A DNA stretch of 64,000 nt. Origin: GCA-002780795 sp964545385 (GTDB lineage: Bacteria > Patescibacteriota > Microgenomatia > UBA1406 > GWC2-37-13). Every line of letters begins with the position of its first letter. Positions within the stretch are counted from its first letter, which is position 1. A program made the translations under genes and the position numbers. The DNA lies in the NCBI GenBank assembly GCA_964545385.1, contig CAZJFG010000001.1:1-64000 (forward strand), read 5' to 3'. This document shows, in pieces, positions 44,641-52,976 of this stretch. A model generated the notes under the pieces. That model ran no database searches and was not told the origin of the DNA. It saw nothing but the letters and a program-made list of their open reading frames with translations.

Positions 44641-44664
44641 ATAAAAAACCCCTACCCTAAGGGG
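44641..44664 (-). terminator. Terminator-like hairpin in the rpoB leader / after the NUDIX gene
   Basis: On the minus strand: CCCCT, 6-nt loop, AGGGG, then TTTTTTATT. It lies after the NUDIX gene but also about 20 nt downstream of the predicted rpoB transcription start and 18 nt before the rpoB ATG. It could both end NUDIX transcripts and attenuate rpoBC. The 5-bp stem is modest. Confidence 0.6.
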
Positions 44665-44686
44665 AGAAGTTAAAAAAGTTCTTATT

Positions 44687-44715
44687 AATATACTACAAAT
44701 CATGCTTTATGTCAA
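44687..44715 (-). promoter_or_regulatory. Consensus promoter of rpoB operon
   Basis: On the minus strand: TTGACA (44710-44715), 17-bp spacer, TATATT (44687-44692). The -35 lies within the 3' end of the NUDIX gene. It predicts a transcription start near 44680 and a leader of about 58 nt holding the hairpin at 44641-44664. Confidence 0.75.
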
Positions 44716-45124
44716 GCACTTTTTTAAAAGCATCCTGGTCTGATTTATATGTCAGTGTTTTTATTACCTCTTCTTTGGTGACAAATTTTGCCTCACTCAT
44801 CTCCCAATCATGGCTAGACGGATCACCGCTTACATACTCCATTAAAAAATAATAAACGGTTTTTTTTATTAACTTTTCATCAAACTGATATTCGTAAAAA
44901 ACTTTTATCGGCTCATTTTCAACAATTTTTGCTTTGATTCCACCTTCTTCTTCAACTTCACGCAAAGCTGCCTGTTCTTTCGATTCGGTACTATTTTCAT
45001 CCCCGACCAGTCCTTTGGGGAATACCCAACCACGATGTTGGCTATGTTGACAAATTAGCCACTGCAAATTTGGATTTTTTTTATAAACAATACCGCCTGC
45101 GGAAATTTGTCTGATGATTTTCAT
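44693..45124 (-). CDS. NUDIX hydrolase
   Basis: 143 residues with a complete Nudix box, G-x5-E-x7-REVEEEGG, in GDENSTESKEQAALREVEEEGG. The conserved N-terminal strand is QISAGGIVYKKN. Such enzymes hydrolyse nucleoside diphosphates linked to another moiety. The sequence WLICQHSQHRGWVFPKGLV resembles the Ap4A-hydrolase/MutT-like branch, but the substrate cannot be fixed. Its 3' end contains the rpoB -35 box. Confidence 0.92.
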   Translation of the reverse strand: MKIIRQISAGGIVYKKNPNLQWLICQHSQHRGWVFPKGLVGDENSTESKEQAALREVEEEGGIKAKIVENEPIKVFYEYQFDEKLIKKTVYYFLMEYVSGDPSSHDWEMSEAKFVTKEEVIKTLTYKSDQDAFKKVLDIKHDL

Positions 45125-45149
45125 TGGAATTGAAAATTACACGTTAAAA

Positions 45150-45893
45150 TTATTTTTTATAATACTGACCTCCCATTTCATAATCAAAGATCGGTTTTTT
45201 TATCGGCCCGAAAAATAGTTGGTATAAAATTGCCTTTATTGATTTATATAAACTATACCACAATCCCTCTTTTTCAAACCGGCGAGTGGAAACATAAAGA
45301 ACCGGTTGTTTGAAAACTCTGAAATTGGCTTTTTGCTTATGAGCTTTTTGTACCAGATCAAAATCCTCGCCAAAAATAATTTCTTCATCGAACTTACCGA
45401 TTTTTTCAAATAGTTCTTTTTTTATGACAATGCAGGGTCCGTTGGCTGAAGGCTTTATTTTTTGGAAAAGAGACATATTGATGTTTAATAAAAACAAAAC
45501 AATTTTTCCGGTCAGACTTTTTGTTTTGGATCTATTCCAAACGGTTGTCATATCAAGATTAAATTCTTGGATTTTATTTTTTATTTCAAAAATAAAATCT
45601 TTAGTAAGTTCGACATCACTGTCCAGAAATATCAAAAATTTACCGTTTGTTTTCGAAGCTCCGTAGTTTCGCGCCGCACTTACATTTTTTGTTTTGTGAG
45701 AGATAAACTTAAACCGAGGAATTTTTTTTTCAAACTTAATTGCTTTTTTTGGAGTCGCGTCGGTTGAATAACTATCAATGACAAACACTTCAAAATCCTG
45801 ATCTGTTTGTTTAGTAATTGAAGTTAACAATATGGGTAAATTTATTTCTTCATTTAAAGAAGGAATAACAATCGAAAAAAAAGGCTTAATCAT
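45150..45893 (-). CDS. GT2 family glycosyltransferase
   Basis: 247 residues. SIVIPSLNEEINLPILLTSI and DSYSTDATPKKAIKF form the nucleotide-sugar site. NYGASKTNGKFLIFLDSDVEL supplies the DXD-type metal motif, and GKFDEEIIFGEDFDLVQKAH the catalytic acidic region. It probably acts on an envelope lipid or glycan. It lies 25 nt upstream of the NUDIX gene on the same strand, and divergent from the UshA-like gene across a 34-bp AT-rich gap that holds TATAAT-like boxes for both directions. Confidence 0.87.
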   Translation of the reverse strand: MIKPFFSIVIPSLNEEINLPILLTSITKQTDQDFEVFVIDSYSTDATPKKAIKFEKKIPRFKFISHKTKNVSAARNYGASKTNGKFLIFLDSDVELTKDFIFEIKNKIQEFNLDMTTVWNRSKTKSLTGKIVLFLLNINMSLFQKIKPSANGPCIVIKKELFEKIGKFDEEIIFGEDFDLVQKAHKQKANFRVFKQPVLYVSTRRFEKEGLWYSLYKSIKAILYQLFFGPIKKPIFDYEMGGQYYKK

Positions 45894-45927
45894 CTGTTAA
45901 ATTCATTATATAGTATTATATATATAA

Positions 45928-47394
45928 ATGAAAATAAAAAAGTTTACCATCCTTCATTCAAACGACATGCATGGCGATTTTTTGGCTGAGGTACAAAAAG
46001 GCGGTGGTAAACTGATAGGTGGTCTCTCACTTCTGTCTGGATATGTTAACAAAGTCAGACGTGAGGAAGAAAACGTTTTATATCTTATTGCCGGCGACAT
46101 GCTCCAGGGATCTTTAATCGATTCTGAGTGGAAAGGAGTTTCGACGATTGAAATTATGAACTGGCTGGCTCCGGATGTTGTTGCCATCGGTAATCACGAA
46201 GTAGACTACGGTCTCTCCCATCTCCTTTTTTTAGAAAAACTGGCCAACTTTCCAATCGTCAACGCCAATCTCTATATACGAAAAAACAACAAAAGACTTC
46301 TCAACCCATATCTTATTTTGAAAAAAGCTGGTTTTGATATCATGTTTACCGGCATTATCACAGAAAAAATCATGGACTCGATAAAACAAGACAAACTTAT
46401 TGGCAGTTTTGTTACCCTTTCAGAAGCCAGTGAGGAGGTTGGAAAAATCTGTAACGCCTATAAAAATGACGATATTGATCTAACGATCTTACTTACTCAT
46501 ATCGGTTATGACTCGGATTTAAAACTGGCCAAATTATTAAAACCCGAGTGGGGTGTGGACATGATTGTCGGTGGTCACTCTCATACAATTCTTGAAAAAC
46601 CAGCCAAAATAAATAATATTCTGATTGCTCAAGCCGGTGTCGGCACAGACCAGATAGGACGATTTGATATTACTGTTGACGATGATACAAACAGTATCAT
46701 TGAATATAAATGGAGGCTTATTCCAATAAATGAAAATTTGGCTGCACCGGATAAAAAACTTGAAGGATACATTGACAAATACAAAACAGATGTTGACCGC
46801 AAATATAGTACTATTATCTGTAAACTGACCAAAGTTGCTACCCACCCAAAACGGGAAATTGAAACTTCGCTCGGAAATCTTATTGCCGATGCTTTTTCTC
46901 AAAATGCTAAAACCGATGTCATGCTTGTTGGCAGCGGCTCAATCCGCGTCAAACAGATCGGACCGATCATCACCTTAAAAGATTTTATTTGCTGTTTCCC
47001 GTATGATGATGCTCTTACTCGTTTTGAAGTATCAGGCAGCAAGCTAAAAAAAATATTTTCTTTTATTATGCGGCCGGAAAACCAAAATAGCGAAGGCGAA
47101 TCCTACCAGGTAAACCACGGTGTTGAGGCAATCTATGACAATAAATTGAAAAAATTAGTTTCCCTAAAGATAAATAAAAAGGTTGTCGATGACAAAAAAA
47201 ATTATACCATCTGCATGCAGAATTTTCATTTCTCAAGCTGTAAAGAGTATCTTGGAATTACAGAAGAAGAACTCCTGGCTTCAAAAAAACAAAAGGTGAC
47301 GACAACTTCGGCCCAACAGGTTTTGGAAGAGTACTTTCGCACTCATCAACTCCTTACTCCAAAAATCGAAGGCCGGTTAATTTTCAAAAAATAA
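45928..47394 (+). CDS. UshA/5'-nucleotidase-like metallophosphoesterase without signal peptide
   Basis: 488 residues. The metallophosphoesterase domain carries LHSNDMHGDF, IAGDMLQGS, IGNHEVDYG, LTHIGYDSDL and VGGHSHT, the complete dimetal ligand set. The C-terminal 5'-nucleotidase substrate domain has LGNLIADAFSQNAKTDVMLVGSGSIR and FCCFPYDDALTRFEVSGSKL. Family members release phosphate from nucleotides, usually outside the cell. Here no signal peptide or membrane helix is visible, so it is probably cytoplasmic, as in the YunD-type branch. It abuts the convergent MFS gene. Confidence 0.9.
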   Translation: MKIKKFTILHSNDMHGDFLAEVQKGGGKLIGGLSLLSGYVNKVRREEENVLYLIAGDMLQGSLIDSEWKGVSTIEIMNWLAPDVVAIGNHEVDYGLSHLLFLEKLANFPIVNANLYIRKNNKRLLNPYLILKKAGFDIMFTGIITEKIMDSIKQDKLIGSFVTLSEASEEVGKICNAYKNDDIDLTILLTHIGYDSDLKLAKLLKPEWGVDMIVGGHSHTILEKPAKINNILIAQAGVGTDQIGRFDITVDDDTNSIIEYKWRLIPINENLAAPDKKLEGYIDKYKTDVDRKYSTIICKLTKVATHPKREIETSLGNLIADAFSQNAKTDVMLVGSGSIRVKQIGPIITLKDFICCFPYDDALTRFEVSGSKLKKIFSFIMRPENQNSEGESYQVNHGVEAIYDNKLKKLVSLKINKKVVDDKKNYTICMQNFHFSSCKEYLGITEEELLASKKQKVTTTSAQQVLEEYFRTHQLLTPKIEGRLIFKK

Positions 47395-47395
47395 C

Positions 47396-48565
47396 TCACT
47401 CAAACATCCTCTGTTCTACAGGTGAAAAAAGAAACACTAATAATGGCAAAAAACCGACGATAAACAAGGTAACCGGCAAGGACCGATCAGTAAGCATACC
47501 GACAAACGGATTGACAACGGCCAAAGCCAGTCGCCGGAACATGGAAATTGCCGACAAAATCGTAGCTCGCTGTTCAGAGGGAATTAACCGGTTCATATAA
47601 CCCGTCATCAACTCAAGTCGCGTCAAACCGAATCCTCCGGCAAAGATCACAAATAAAATAACAACAGGCAGTTTGGGAACAAAAGCCGTTAAGATAAAGA
47701 AAATAAAAACAACTATTGCCGAAACCCTCATATAAGATCTGGCTCCACCCAGGATTTTTTCAAGGTAAATAAAATTGCTGGCGATAATAAATTCAGACAG
47801 AACCATAAGTGAGCTTATCCAACCAAAATACTTGATGGGAAATTTCAAACTCATAAGAAGTGGCTGATATAACCAAGTTACAAAATATGCAGCCACAGAT
47901 ACAACAACCGCATCAAGAGCGATCAACCGTAAAACTTTATGATGATAAAAATATCTTATTCCTTTTTTTGCTATCTCAAAATAGCGAGTTGTTTCTTTTG
48001 TCTTGTCAAAAACCTTTGGCTCTTTTATGGAAAAAGCAATGCCTGCGGCAATCAAAAAAGGAATCGCCGAAACCAATATCGGTGCGTTTAAACCAAACTT
48101 CGCCGCAATTATACCGCCAACCGGCCCGGCAATGAACATGGCCAAAAGCCGGAAAGAATGCGTTTGGCTGTTTGCTTTTTTGATTTCGTCTTCGCGACCT
48201 TCTTCTTTTAAACAATCGTACAAAAGAGCATCGTCTGCCCCGGACATAAAAGAAAAAGCCATGGCAAATAAAAACTCACCAATCAAAAAAACGTAAAAAT
48301 TGGGTACACTTCCGTAGACAAGAGCGGCTAAAGACACAATAATAGCACCAAACGCTAAGGAATATTTACGACCAAAACGGTCGGCAACCACACCGGTTGG
48401 CACCTCCAAAAGAAAAATCCAAAACATATACCAAGACTGTAAAAGTTGGGCTTTGGCAATCGAAATTTTTCCCCATTCGGTAAAAAACGGCATAAGTACC
48501 GCTCCAAAAAAATGAAGATAGATAAAAAACGTAAATAGATAGTATCGCCAAACTCTGTTTTTCAT
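47396..48565 (-). CDS. Major facilitator superfamily transporter
   Basis: 389 residues with about twelve helices. The MFS loop 2-3 motif GVVADRFGRKYSL is clear, and RLIPSEQRATILSAISMFRRLA in the second half is typical of drug-efflux-like MFS carriers. The central loop is short. A terminator-like hairpin ends just 4 nt before the start codon, leaving no room for a promoter or Shine-Dalgarno in between. Substrate unknown. Confidence 0.88.
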   Translation of the reverse strand: MKNRVWRYYLFTFFIYLHFFGAVLMPFFTEWGKISIAKAQLLQSWYMFWIFLLEVPTGVVADRFGRKYSLAFGAIIVSLAALVYGSVPNFYVFLIGEFLFAMAFSFMSGADDALLYDCLKEEGREDEIKKANSQTHSFRLLAMFIAGPVGGIIAAKFGLNAPILVSAIPFLIAAGIAFSIKEPKVFDKTKETTRYFEIAKKGIRYFYHHKVLRLIALDAVVVSVAAYFVTWLYQPLLMSLKFPIKYFGWISSLMVLSEFIIASNFIYLEKILGGARSYMRVSAIVVFIFFILTAFVPKLPVVILFVIFAGGFGLTRLELMTGYMNRLIPSEQRATILSAISMFRRLALAVVNPFVGMLTDRSLPVTLFIVGFLPLLVFLFSPVEQRMFE

Positions 48566-48568
48566 ATT

Positions 48569-48598
48569 AAAAAAAACCAGCCTTTTTTTTTGGCTGGT
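48569..48598 (-). terminator. Intrinsic terminator between tRNA-Ser and the MFS gene
   Basis: On the minus strand: ACCAGCC, 9-nt A-rich loop, GGCTGGT and a run of T. It should end the tRNA-Ser(CGA) transcript, and it sits only a few nt before the MFS start codon, so it may also gate that gene. Confidence 0.82.
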
Positions 48599-48738
48599 GT
48601 TTCAGTTTGTTACTATTTTGTTTTTAACTTTTGAAAACCAGACGACCAGCATAAAAGATCTCGATATCGCTACCAAGATACACTGGATTTTTTCTGGCAG
48701 ACCAAAAGTTAAACATATTTGTATATTATAACAGAAAA

Positions 48739-48829
48739 TGGCGGTGGGGGCGAGATTTGAACTCGCGATAACCTTTAGGGTTATGCAGGTTTTCGAAACC
48801 TGTGCAATCAACCGCTCTGCCACCCCACC
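48739..48829 (-). tRNA. tRNA-Ser(CGA), CCA encoded
   Basis: Acceptor stem GGTGGGG/CCCCACC with discriminator G, anticodon loop TTCGAAA (CGA), a long variable arm (ATAACCC...GGGTTAT-type pairing) and T-loop TTCAAAT. CCA is encoded at 48739-48741. Confidence 0.96.
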
Positions 48830-48877
48830 ATTTTTGATAGCTATATTTTACCCTAATATACTATAATATTAAAGCTA

Positions 48878-48961
48878 CCAGAGGTGCCGGAGTGGTCAAT
48901 CGGAAGAGTCTGTAAAACTCTCGGGCTTTGCCCTACGGAGGTTCGAATCCTCCCCTCTGGA
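48878..48961 (+). tRNA. tRNA-Tyr(GTA) with C1-G72 acceptor end
   Basis: Acceptor stem CCAGAGG/CCTCTGG, discriminator A, anticodon loop CTGTAAA (GTA), a long variable arm as in bacterial class II tRNA-Tyr, and T-loop TTCGAAT. CCA is not encoded. The first pair is C1-G72, whereas bacterial tRNA-Tyr usually has G1-C72. A TATAAT box lies at 48862-48867. Confidence 0.94.
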
Positions 48962-48987
48962 CATTTCTTAAAATGTTTCTTTTTTTT
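48961..48987 (+). terminator. Weak intrinsic terminator after tRNA-Tyr
   Basis: ACATTT, a 4-nt loop and AAATGT are followed by TTC and eight T. The stem is AT-rich and weak but directly follows the tRNA, and it meets the end of the convergent adaptor gene. Confidence 0.55.
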
Positions 48988-49624
48988 ATTTTGCCTTCGT
49001 GTAAACCGTCATTTTGGCAGACATGCCGTTTTTGATCGCCGGATAAGCGGTCGTATTAAACTTGGCATAGACGGTAAATTGCTGTGTCACTCGCTCGGTC
49101 GAGGTCGAAAAAGAAAACGTCTGCGTATTAGCGCTAGGTGAAATCTGATCAATATAACCCCAAAAAGTTTTTCCGGGAAGAGCGTCGATTGTGAAAGAAA
49201 CTACCTGACCAACATGAATAGCCGTTAAACCTTTATCTTCATCGATTGTTCCCACAACTCTTAAGTTGACCGGCCGGATCATCTGAATCAACGCTGTCTG
49301 CGGCCCGGCCATCGAACCGGTAATATCACTTGCGGCAATTATTAAACCCTCCGTATCAGCCCGAATTGTTTGCGAACCTACTATCGCCAAAATATCGCCC
49401 GTCTGCACCATCTGCCCTTCTTTAACATTTATTTCATAAACTTTACCCGTGGTTGACGGAGAGATTGTAATTACCGGCGCCTGAATCAAAGAATTGTCAA
49501 TACGAATTCTTCCGGTTGTTCCTTGAAAAAAGAGATATAAGCCGACGGCTGAAATTAAAATTACAAATGTTCCAGTTAACCAAAGAAATGTTTTATTTTT
49601 TAGGAACGCCAGTATTTTTCTCAT
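48986..49624 (-). CDS. HlyD-like membrane-fusion adaptor protein (short)
   Basis: 212 residues. One N-terminal helix (about 13-31) is followed by a biotinyl-lipoyl-like hammerhead (SPSTTGKVYEINVKEGQMVQTGDILAIVGSQTIRADTEGLI) and a beta-barrel part ending PAIKNGMSAKMTVYTK. There is no long alpha-hairpin. It overlaps the upstream adaptor by 4 nt and is part of the marR-adaptor operon. In a cell that probably lacks an outer membrane it could assist the ABC pair encoded divergently or act in the wall zone. Confidence 0.8.
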   Translation of the reverse strand: MRKILAFLKNKTFLWLTGTFVILISAVGLYLFFQGTTGRIRIDNSLIQAPVITISPSTTGKVYEINVKEGQMVQTGDILAIVGSQTIRADTEGLIIAASDITGSMAGPQTALIQMIRPVNLRVVGTIDEDKGLTAIHVGQVVSFTIDALPGKTFWGYIDQISPSANTQTFSFSTSTERVTQQFTVYAKFNTTAYPAIKNGMSAKMTVYTKAK

Positions 49625-50727
49625 AAAACTTTATATTTAAACGATGAAATGTATTTGGGATTAATAATTATCTCGTCTTCTGCGGTTAATCCTTCTAAAA
49701 CTTCCATTTTATCACCATGAATTTTGCCGATTTTTATCTCTTTTAGCTTCGGCGTTGTTTTATTCTTAACCCAGATATATTTATTGCCTAAGACAGTCCA
49801 AGCTGGCACCAAAGCCACATTTTTAGAATTTGTACTAATTAACGCTGTTCCCGTCTGGTCTAACTTAGCCAGTTCTTTTAATTCATCACTAACGATGTCT
49901 ACCTGATAAACTCCCTCTCCTGTAGGTAATATTACTTTCGCCGGATAAATTTTAACTATCGTACCGGTAATTTTTTTTGATAAACCATCAATGGCCAACG
50001 TCACGCTATTACCTTCTGAGAGATAATAAATATATTCCAGGGGAACATTGGCCCGAAAAACCATAGTAGTGGGATCGGCAACAACAAAACTGACTGAAGG
50101 AGTAATATTGACACCGGCCACCATTACATCTTCATGAGTAATAACTCCATTAAGAGGCGAGGTTAAAGTGGAAAGTTGAAGAGCGTAGTTGGCCAACTCA
50201 ACATTAATAACGGAATTATTAAGATTTGCTTGATATTGCTCTATGATTCTTTGGATTGTGTTATTTATGGCATCATTTTTGTCGCTTCCCGAAAGACCGG
50301 CATTTTTGTAATAATCATAAGGTAAGGTTTGCTGCGCAACAGCAACATTATCGGCCACATTATCTTTAGTTTGATCAAAAGCGTTGCGCGCAACCTTGTA
50401 ATTGTTCAGGGCTGCTTCCAGCTGTTTTTGAACGCTGTATGAATCAAGTTTAGCAATCGTTTGGCCGGCATATACTCTATCTCCTTCTTTAAAAGGTAAA
50501 TAAACAAGCTTGCCGGCGGTCTGGAAATTAAGTCGAGCCTGGTCTTGAGCAACCACTGCCCCTCCAACATTAATAGTTGAGGAGACAAATTTTATGGCGC
50601 TTGACGTGGTGGCCCCGGTTTCAAATTCGGTCGCAACTTTATTTTGAAAAAATCGCAAACCTGTCTCCGTTATTCCCAGACCCAAAACGATGATAAAAAT
50701 GGAAATAAAAATTCTTTTTATTTTCAT
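49621..50727 (-). CDS. HlyD/RND-type periplasmic adaptor-like protein
   Basis: 368 residues from the ATG at 50727 (MKIKRIFISIFIIVLG), chosen because a strong GGGAGGA lies 6 nt before it. The frame opens 5 codons earlier without such a site. The protein has a signal anchor, lipoyl half-motifs (GGAVVAQDQARLNFQTAGKLVYLPFKEGDRVYAGQTIAKLD and LTSPLNGVITHEDVMVAGVNI), an alpha-hairpin between them (about 90-180) and a beta-barrel domain. It resembles MacA-like adaptors. It overlaps marR by 4 nt. Confidence 0.85.
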   Translation of the reverse strand: MKIKRIFISIFIIVLGLGITETGLRFFQNKVATEFETGATTSSAIKFVSSTINVGGAVVAQDQARLNFQTAGKLVYLPFKEGDRVYAGQTIAKLDSYSVQKQLEAALNNYKVARNAFDQTKDNVADNVAVAQQTLPYDYYKNAGLSGSDKNDAINNTIQRIIEQYQANLNNSVINVELANYALQLSTLTSPLNGVITHEDVMVAGVNITPSVSFVVADPTTMVFRANVPLEYIYYLSEGNSVTLAIDGLSKKITGTIVKIYPAKVILPTGEGVYQVDIVSDELKELAKLDQTGTALISTNSKNVALVPAWTVLGNKYIWVKNKTTPKLKEIKIGKIHGDKMEVLEGLTAEDEIIINPKYISSFKYKVL

Positions 50728-51158
50728 AGCTGTTCCTCCCAATTTTTTTTCAATTTTTTTAAAATCGTGATAAACTCTCTTTTTTCTTTATTTGTTAGAT
50801 AAGAAAAAATTTCGTTAAGCTTTTGATGCTGTATATAAACTATTTGCTTTAATATTCTTTTTCCTTTATCAGTTAATTCTAATCTAACTATCCGTCTATC
50901 TTCAAGATCTGAATTTCGCTTGATGAGTTTTTGATCACATAATTTATTAACCAAACTGGTTGCCGACGGCAACTCAATACGAAAATAATCGGCAATATTA
51001 CCCATTGTAATATTTTTGTTATCCTTAATTAAGGCGAGAGTTTTTATCTGTAAAAGACTCAAATGGGCAAATTCGCATTTATACGGAAGTTTTTTTTTCA
51101 TCAAGCGAAAAATCTGATATAATAATTCCATTAATTCCGCTTGATAGTTAGACTTCAT
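50724..51158 (-). CDS. MarR family transcriptional regulator
   Basis: 144 residues with the winged-helix core CEFAHLSLLQIKTLALIKDNKNITMGNIADYFRIELPSATSLVNKLCDQKLIKRNSDLEDRRIVRLELTDKGKRIL; the DRR wing motif is clear. It heads the operon with the two adaptors and is divergent from the ABC exporter genes, the common arrangement for a local repressor of efflux genes. ATAGTT half-sites (51144, inverted at 51174, and 51216) in and near the shared control region are candidate operator parts, but weak. Confidence 0.9.
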   Translation of the reverse strand: MKSNYQAELMELLYQIFRLMKKKLPYKCEFAHLSLLQIKTLALIKDNKNITMGNIADYFRIELPSATSLVNKLCDQKLIKRNSDLEDRRIVRLELTDKGKRILKQIVYIQHQKLNEIFSYLTNKEKREFITILKKLKKNWEEQL

Positions 51159-51185
51159 AATTATTAGATTATTTAACTATTATAG

Positions 51186-51214
51186 AGTATAATATATAAA
51201 CCTATTTCTGTCAA
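51186..51214 (-). promoter_or_regulatory. Consensus promoter of the marR-adaptor operon
   Basis: On the minus strand: TTGACA (51209-51214), 17-bp spacer, TATACT (51186-51191), giving a leader of about 20 nt. A TATAAT on the opposite strand (51188-51193) overlaps it and may serve the divergent ABC genes. Confidence 0.78.
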
Positions 51215-51236
51215 GATAGTTTAAAATCAAAATAAA

Positions 51237-52976
51237 ATGGAAAGACTATTTCATTATCTTAAGCCCTATCGTTTTTTATTATTTGTAATTTTCCTTTTGG
51301 CTATTGGCCAGTCTTCTGCCAATCTCTATTTGCCAAATTTAATGTCAGATATCGTCAACAACGGTATCGCGGCTTTTGATACCAACTATATTTGGCGTAC
51401 CGGAGGAATAATGGTACTCGTAGCTATTGGAGGAACATTATGTTCCATAATCGGCATGTATTTTTCCACAAGAGTCGCCACCGGCATGGTAAAAACTATT
51501 CGAACGGATATTTTTAGAAAAGTGCAAAATTTTTCCCTTCATGAGTTTGATATTTTAAACACTTCTTCACTAATCACTCGCACGACCAACGACACTATCC
51601 AAATTCAACAGCTAATGGTAATTATGCTTGGCCTTTTGATTACGGCTCCGATCACTTTGGTCGTCGGCGTTGTTTTAGCTCTTAATCAAGATCTGGCGCT
51701 TTCCTGGATCATTATTATAATAATACCCATTATTGTCACCTTGGTAGTTGTCCTTCTTTTTAAAGCCGTCCCTCTTTTTACCTTAATCCAAACCAAGCTT
51801 GACCGACTTAACCTTATTCTTGATGAAAATTTGATTGGTGTTCGAGTTATTCGCGCTTTTAATAAACAAAAACATGAAGAAGAGCGGTTTGATACCGCCA
51901 ACCGCGATCTCACCAATATTGCTATAAGTGTTAACCGCCTCATTGCCATCATGATGCCAATAATGATGCTTATTATTAATCTTTCAACTATTGCCATTAT
52001 CTGGTTTGGCAGTTTGCGGGTGGCGGCAAATGATCTGCAAATTGGAGCGATGTTTGCTTTTTTGCAGTATACGATGCAGATTCTTATTTCTCTTTTGATG
52101 GTGGCTTTGATGTTTATTATGATTCCCCGGGCTCAAGCTTCCGCCAAAAGAATCAATGAAGTTTTAGCAATGGAACCGGAAATAAAAGATCCGCCACAAA
52201 CTGTAGCTATCGGGAAAAAACGCGGCTTTGTTGAATTTCAAGATGTTACTTTTAATTATTTTGGAGCGGAAAAGCCAGCTTTACAACACATATCATTTAA
52301 GGCCGTGCCCGGCCAGACAACGGCCATTATTGGCGGAACAGGTTCCGGAAAGTCGACATTGGTCAATTTAATAATGCGTTTTTATGACCTTAAGCAAGGA
52401 AAAATTTTAGTTGACGGCGTGGATGTCCGCCAAATATCCCAGCAAAACCTACGAGCAAGAATCGGTTTTGTCCCCCAAAAAGCTATTCTTTTTGCCGGAA
52501 CCGTTAATGAAAATTTACTTTTCGGCAAAGAAAATGCGACTTATAAAGAAATCGAGCATGCTACCAAAATTGCCCAAGCCTATGAATTTATAAAAAAATT
52601 GCCGAAAGGTTTCAACTCGCCGATTGCTCAAGGCGGAACCAATATCTCTGGTGGTCAGATGCAGCGATTATCAATTGCTCGTGCGCTAATTCGTAAACCG
52701 GAAATTTATATTTTTGATGATGCCTTTTCCGCCTTGGATTTTAAAACCGATGCTAAATTACGAGCGGCTTTGAAAGCAGAAACGCGCCAATCAACGGTGA
52801 TAATCGTTGCCCAACGCGTGAGCACAATTATGGACGCGGATCAGATTATTGTTTTGGATGAAGGACGTGTTGCCGGCCAAGGCAAACATCAGGAGTTAAT
52901 GAAAAATTGTGAGGTTTATCGGGATATTGTTTCCTCACAACTTTCCCAAGTAGAAATTAGCCAAAAAATAAAATGA
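51237..52976 (+). CDS. ABC exporter half-transporter with degenerate ATPase site
   Basis: 579 residues: six transmembrane helices, then an ATPase domain with Walker A GGTGSGKST, Q-loop VPQKAILFAG, intact signature ISGGQMQR, Walker B YIFDDAFSALD (Asp in place of the catalytic Glu) and AQRVST (Gln in place of the H-loop His). This matches the non-catalytic partner of heterodimeric multidrug exporters of the TM287/288, BmrCD and TmrAB kind. It overlaps its partner gene by 4 nt and is divergent from marR. Confidence 0.93.
   Translation: MERLFHYLKPYRFLLFVIFLLAIGQSSANLYLPNLMSDIVNNGIAAFDTNYIWRTGGIMVLVAIGGTLCSIIGMYFSTRVATGMVKTIRTDIFRKVQNFSLHEFDILNTSSLITRTTNDTIQIQQLMVIMLGLLITAPITLVVGVVLALNQDLALSWIIIIIIPIIVTLVVVLLFKAVPLFTLIQTKLDRLNLILDENLIGVRVIRAFNKQKHEEERFDTANRDLTNIAISVNRLIAIMMPIMMLIINLSTIAIIWFGSLRVAANDLQIGAMFAFLQYTMQILISLLMVALMFIMIPRAQASAKRINEVLAMEPEIKDPPQTVAIGKKRGFVEFQDVTFNYFGAEKPALQHISFKAVPGQTTAIIGGTGSGKSTLVNLIMRFYDLKQGKILVDGVDVRQISQQNLRARIGFVPQKAILFAGTVNENLLFGKENATYKEIEHATKIAQAYEFIKKLPKGFNSPIAQGGTNISGGQMQRLSIARALIRKPEIYIFDDAFSALDFKTDAKLRAALKAETRQSTVIIVAQRVSTIMDADQIIVLDEGRVAGQGKHQELMKNCEVYRDIVSSQLSQVEISQKIK

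Noticed and set aside
48602..48823. Open frame of 73 residues on the minus strand starting MAERLIAQVSKTC
   Set aside because: Most of it is a translation of the tRNA-Ser(CGA) gene, and the rest is spacer up to the terminator. No protein signal.
48884..49141. Open frame of 85 residues on the plus strand
   Set aside because: It begins inside tRNA-Tyr and runs antisense through the adaptor gene.
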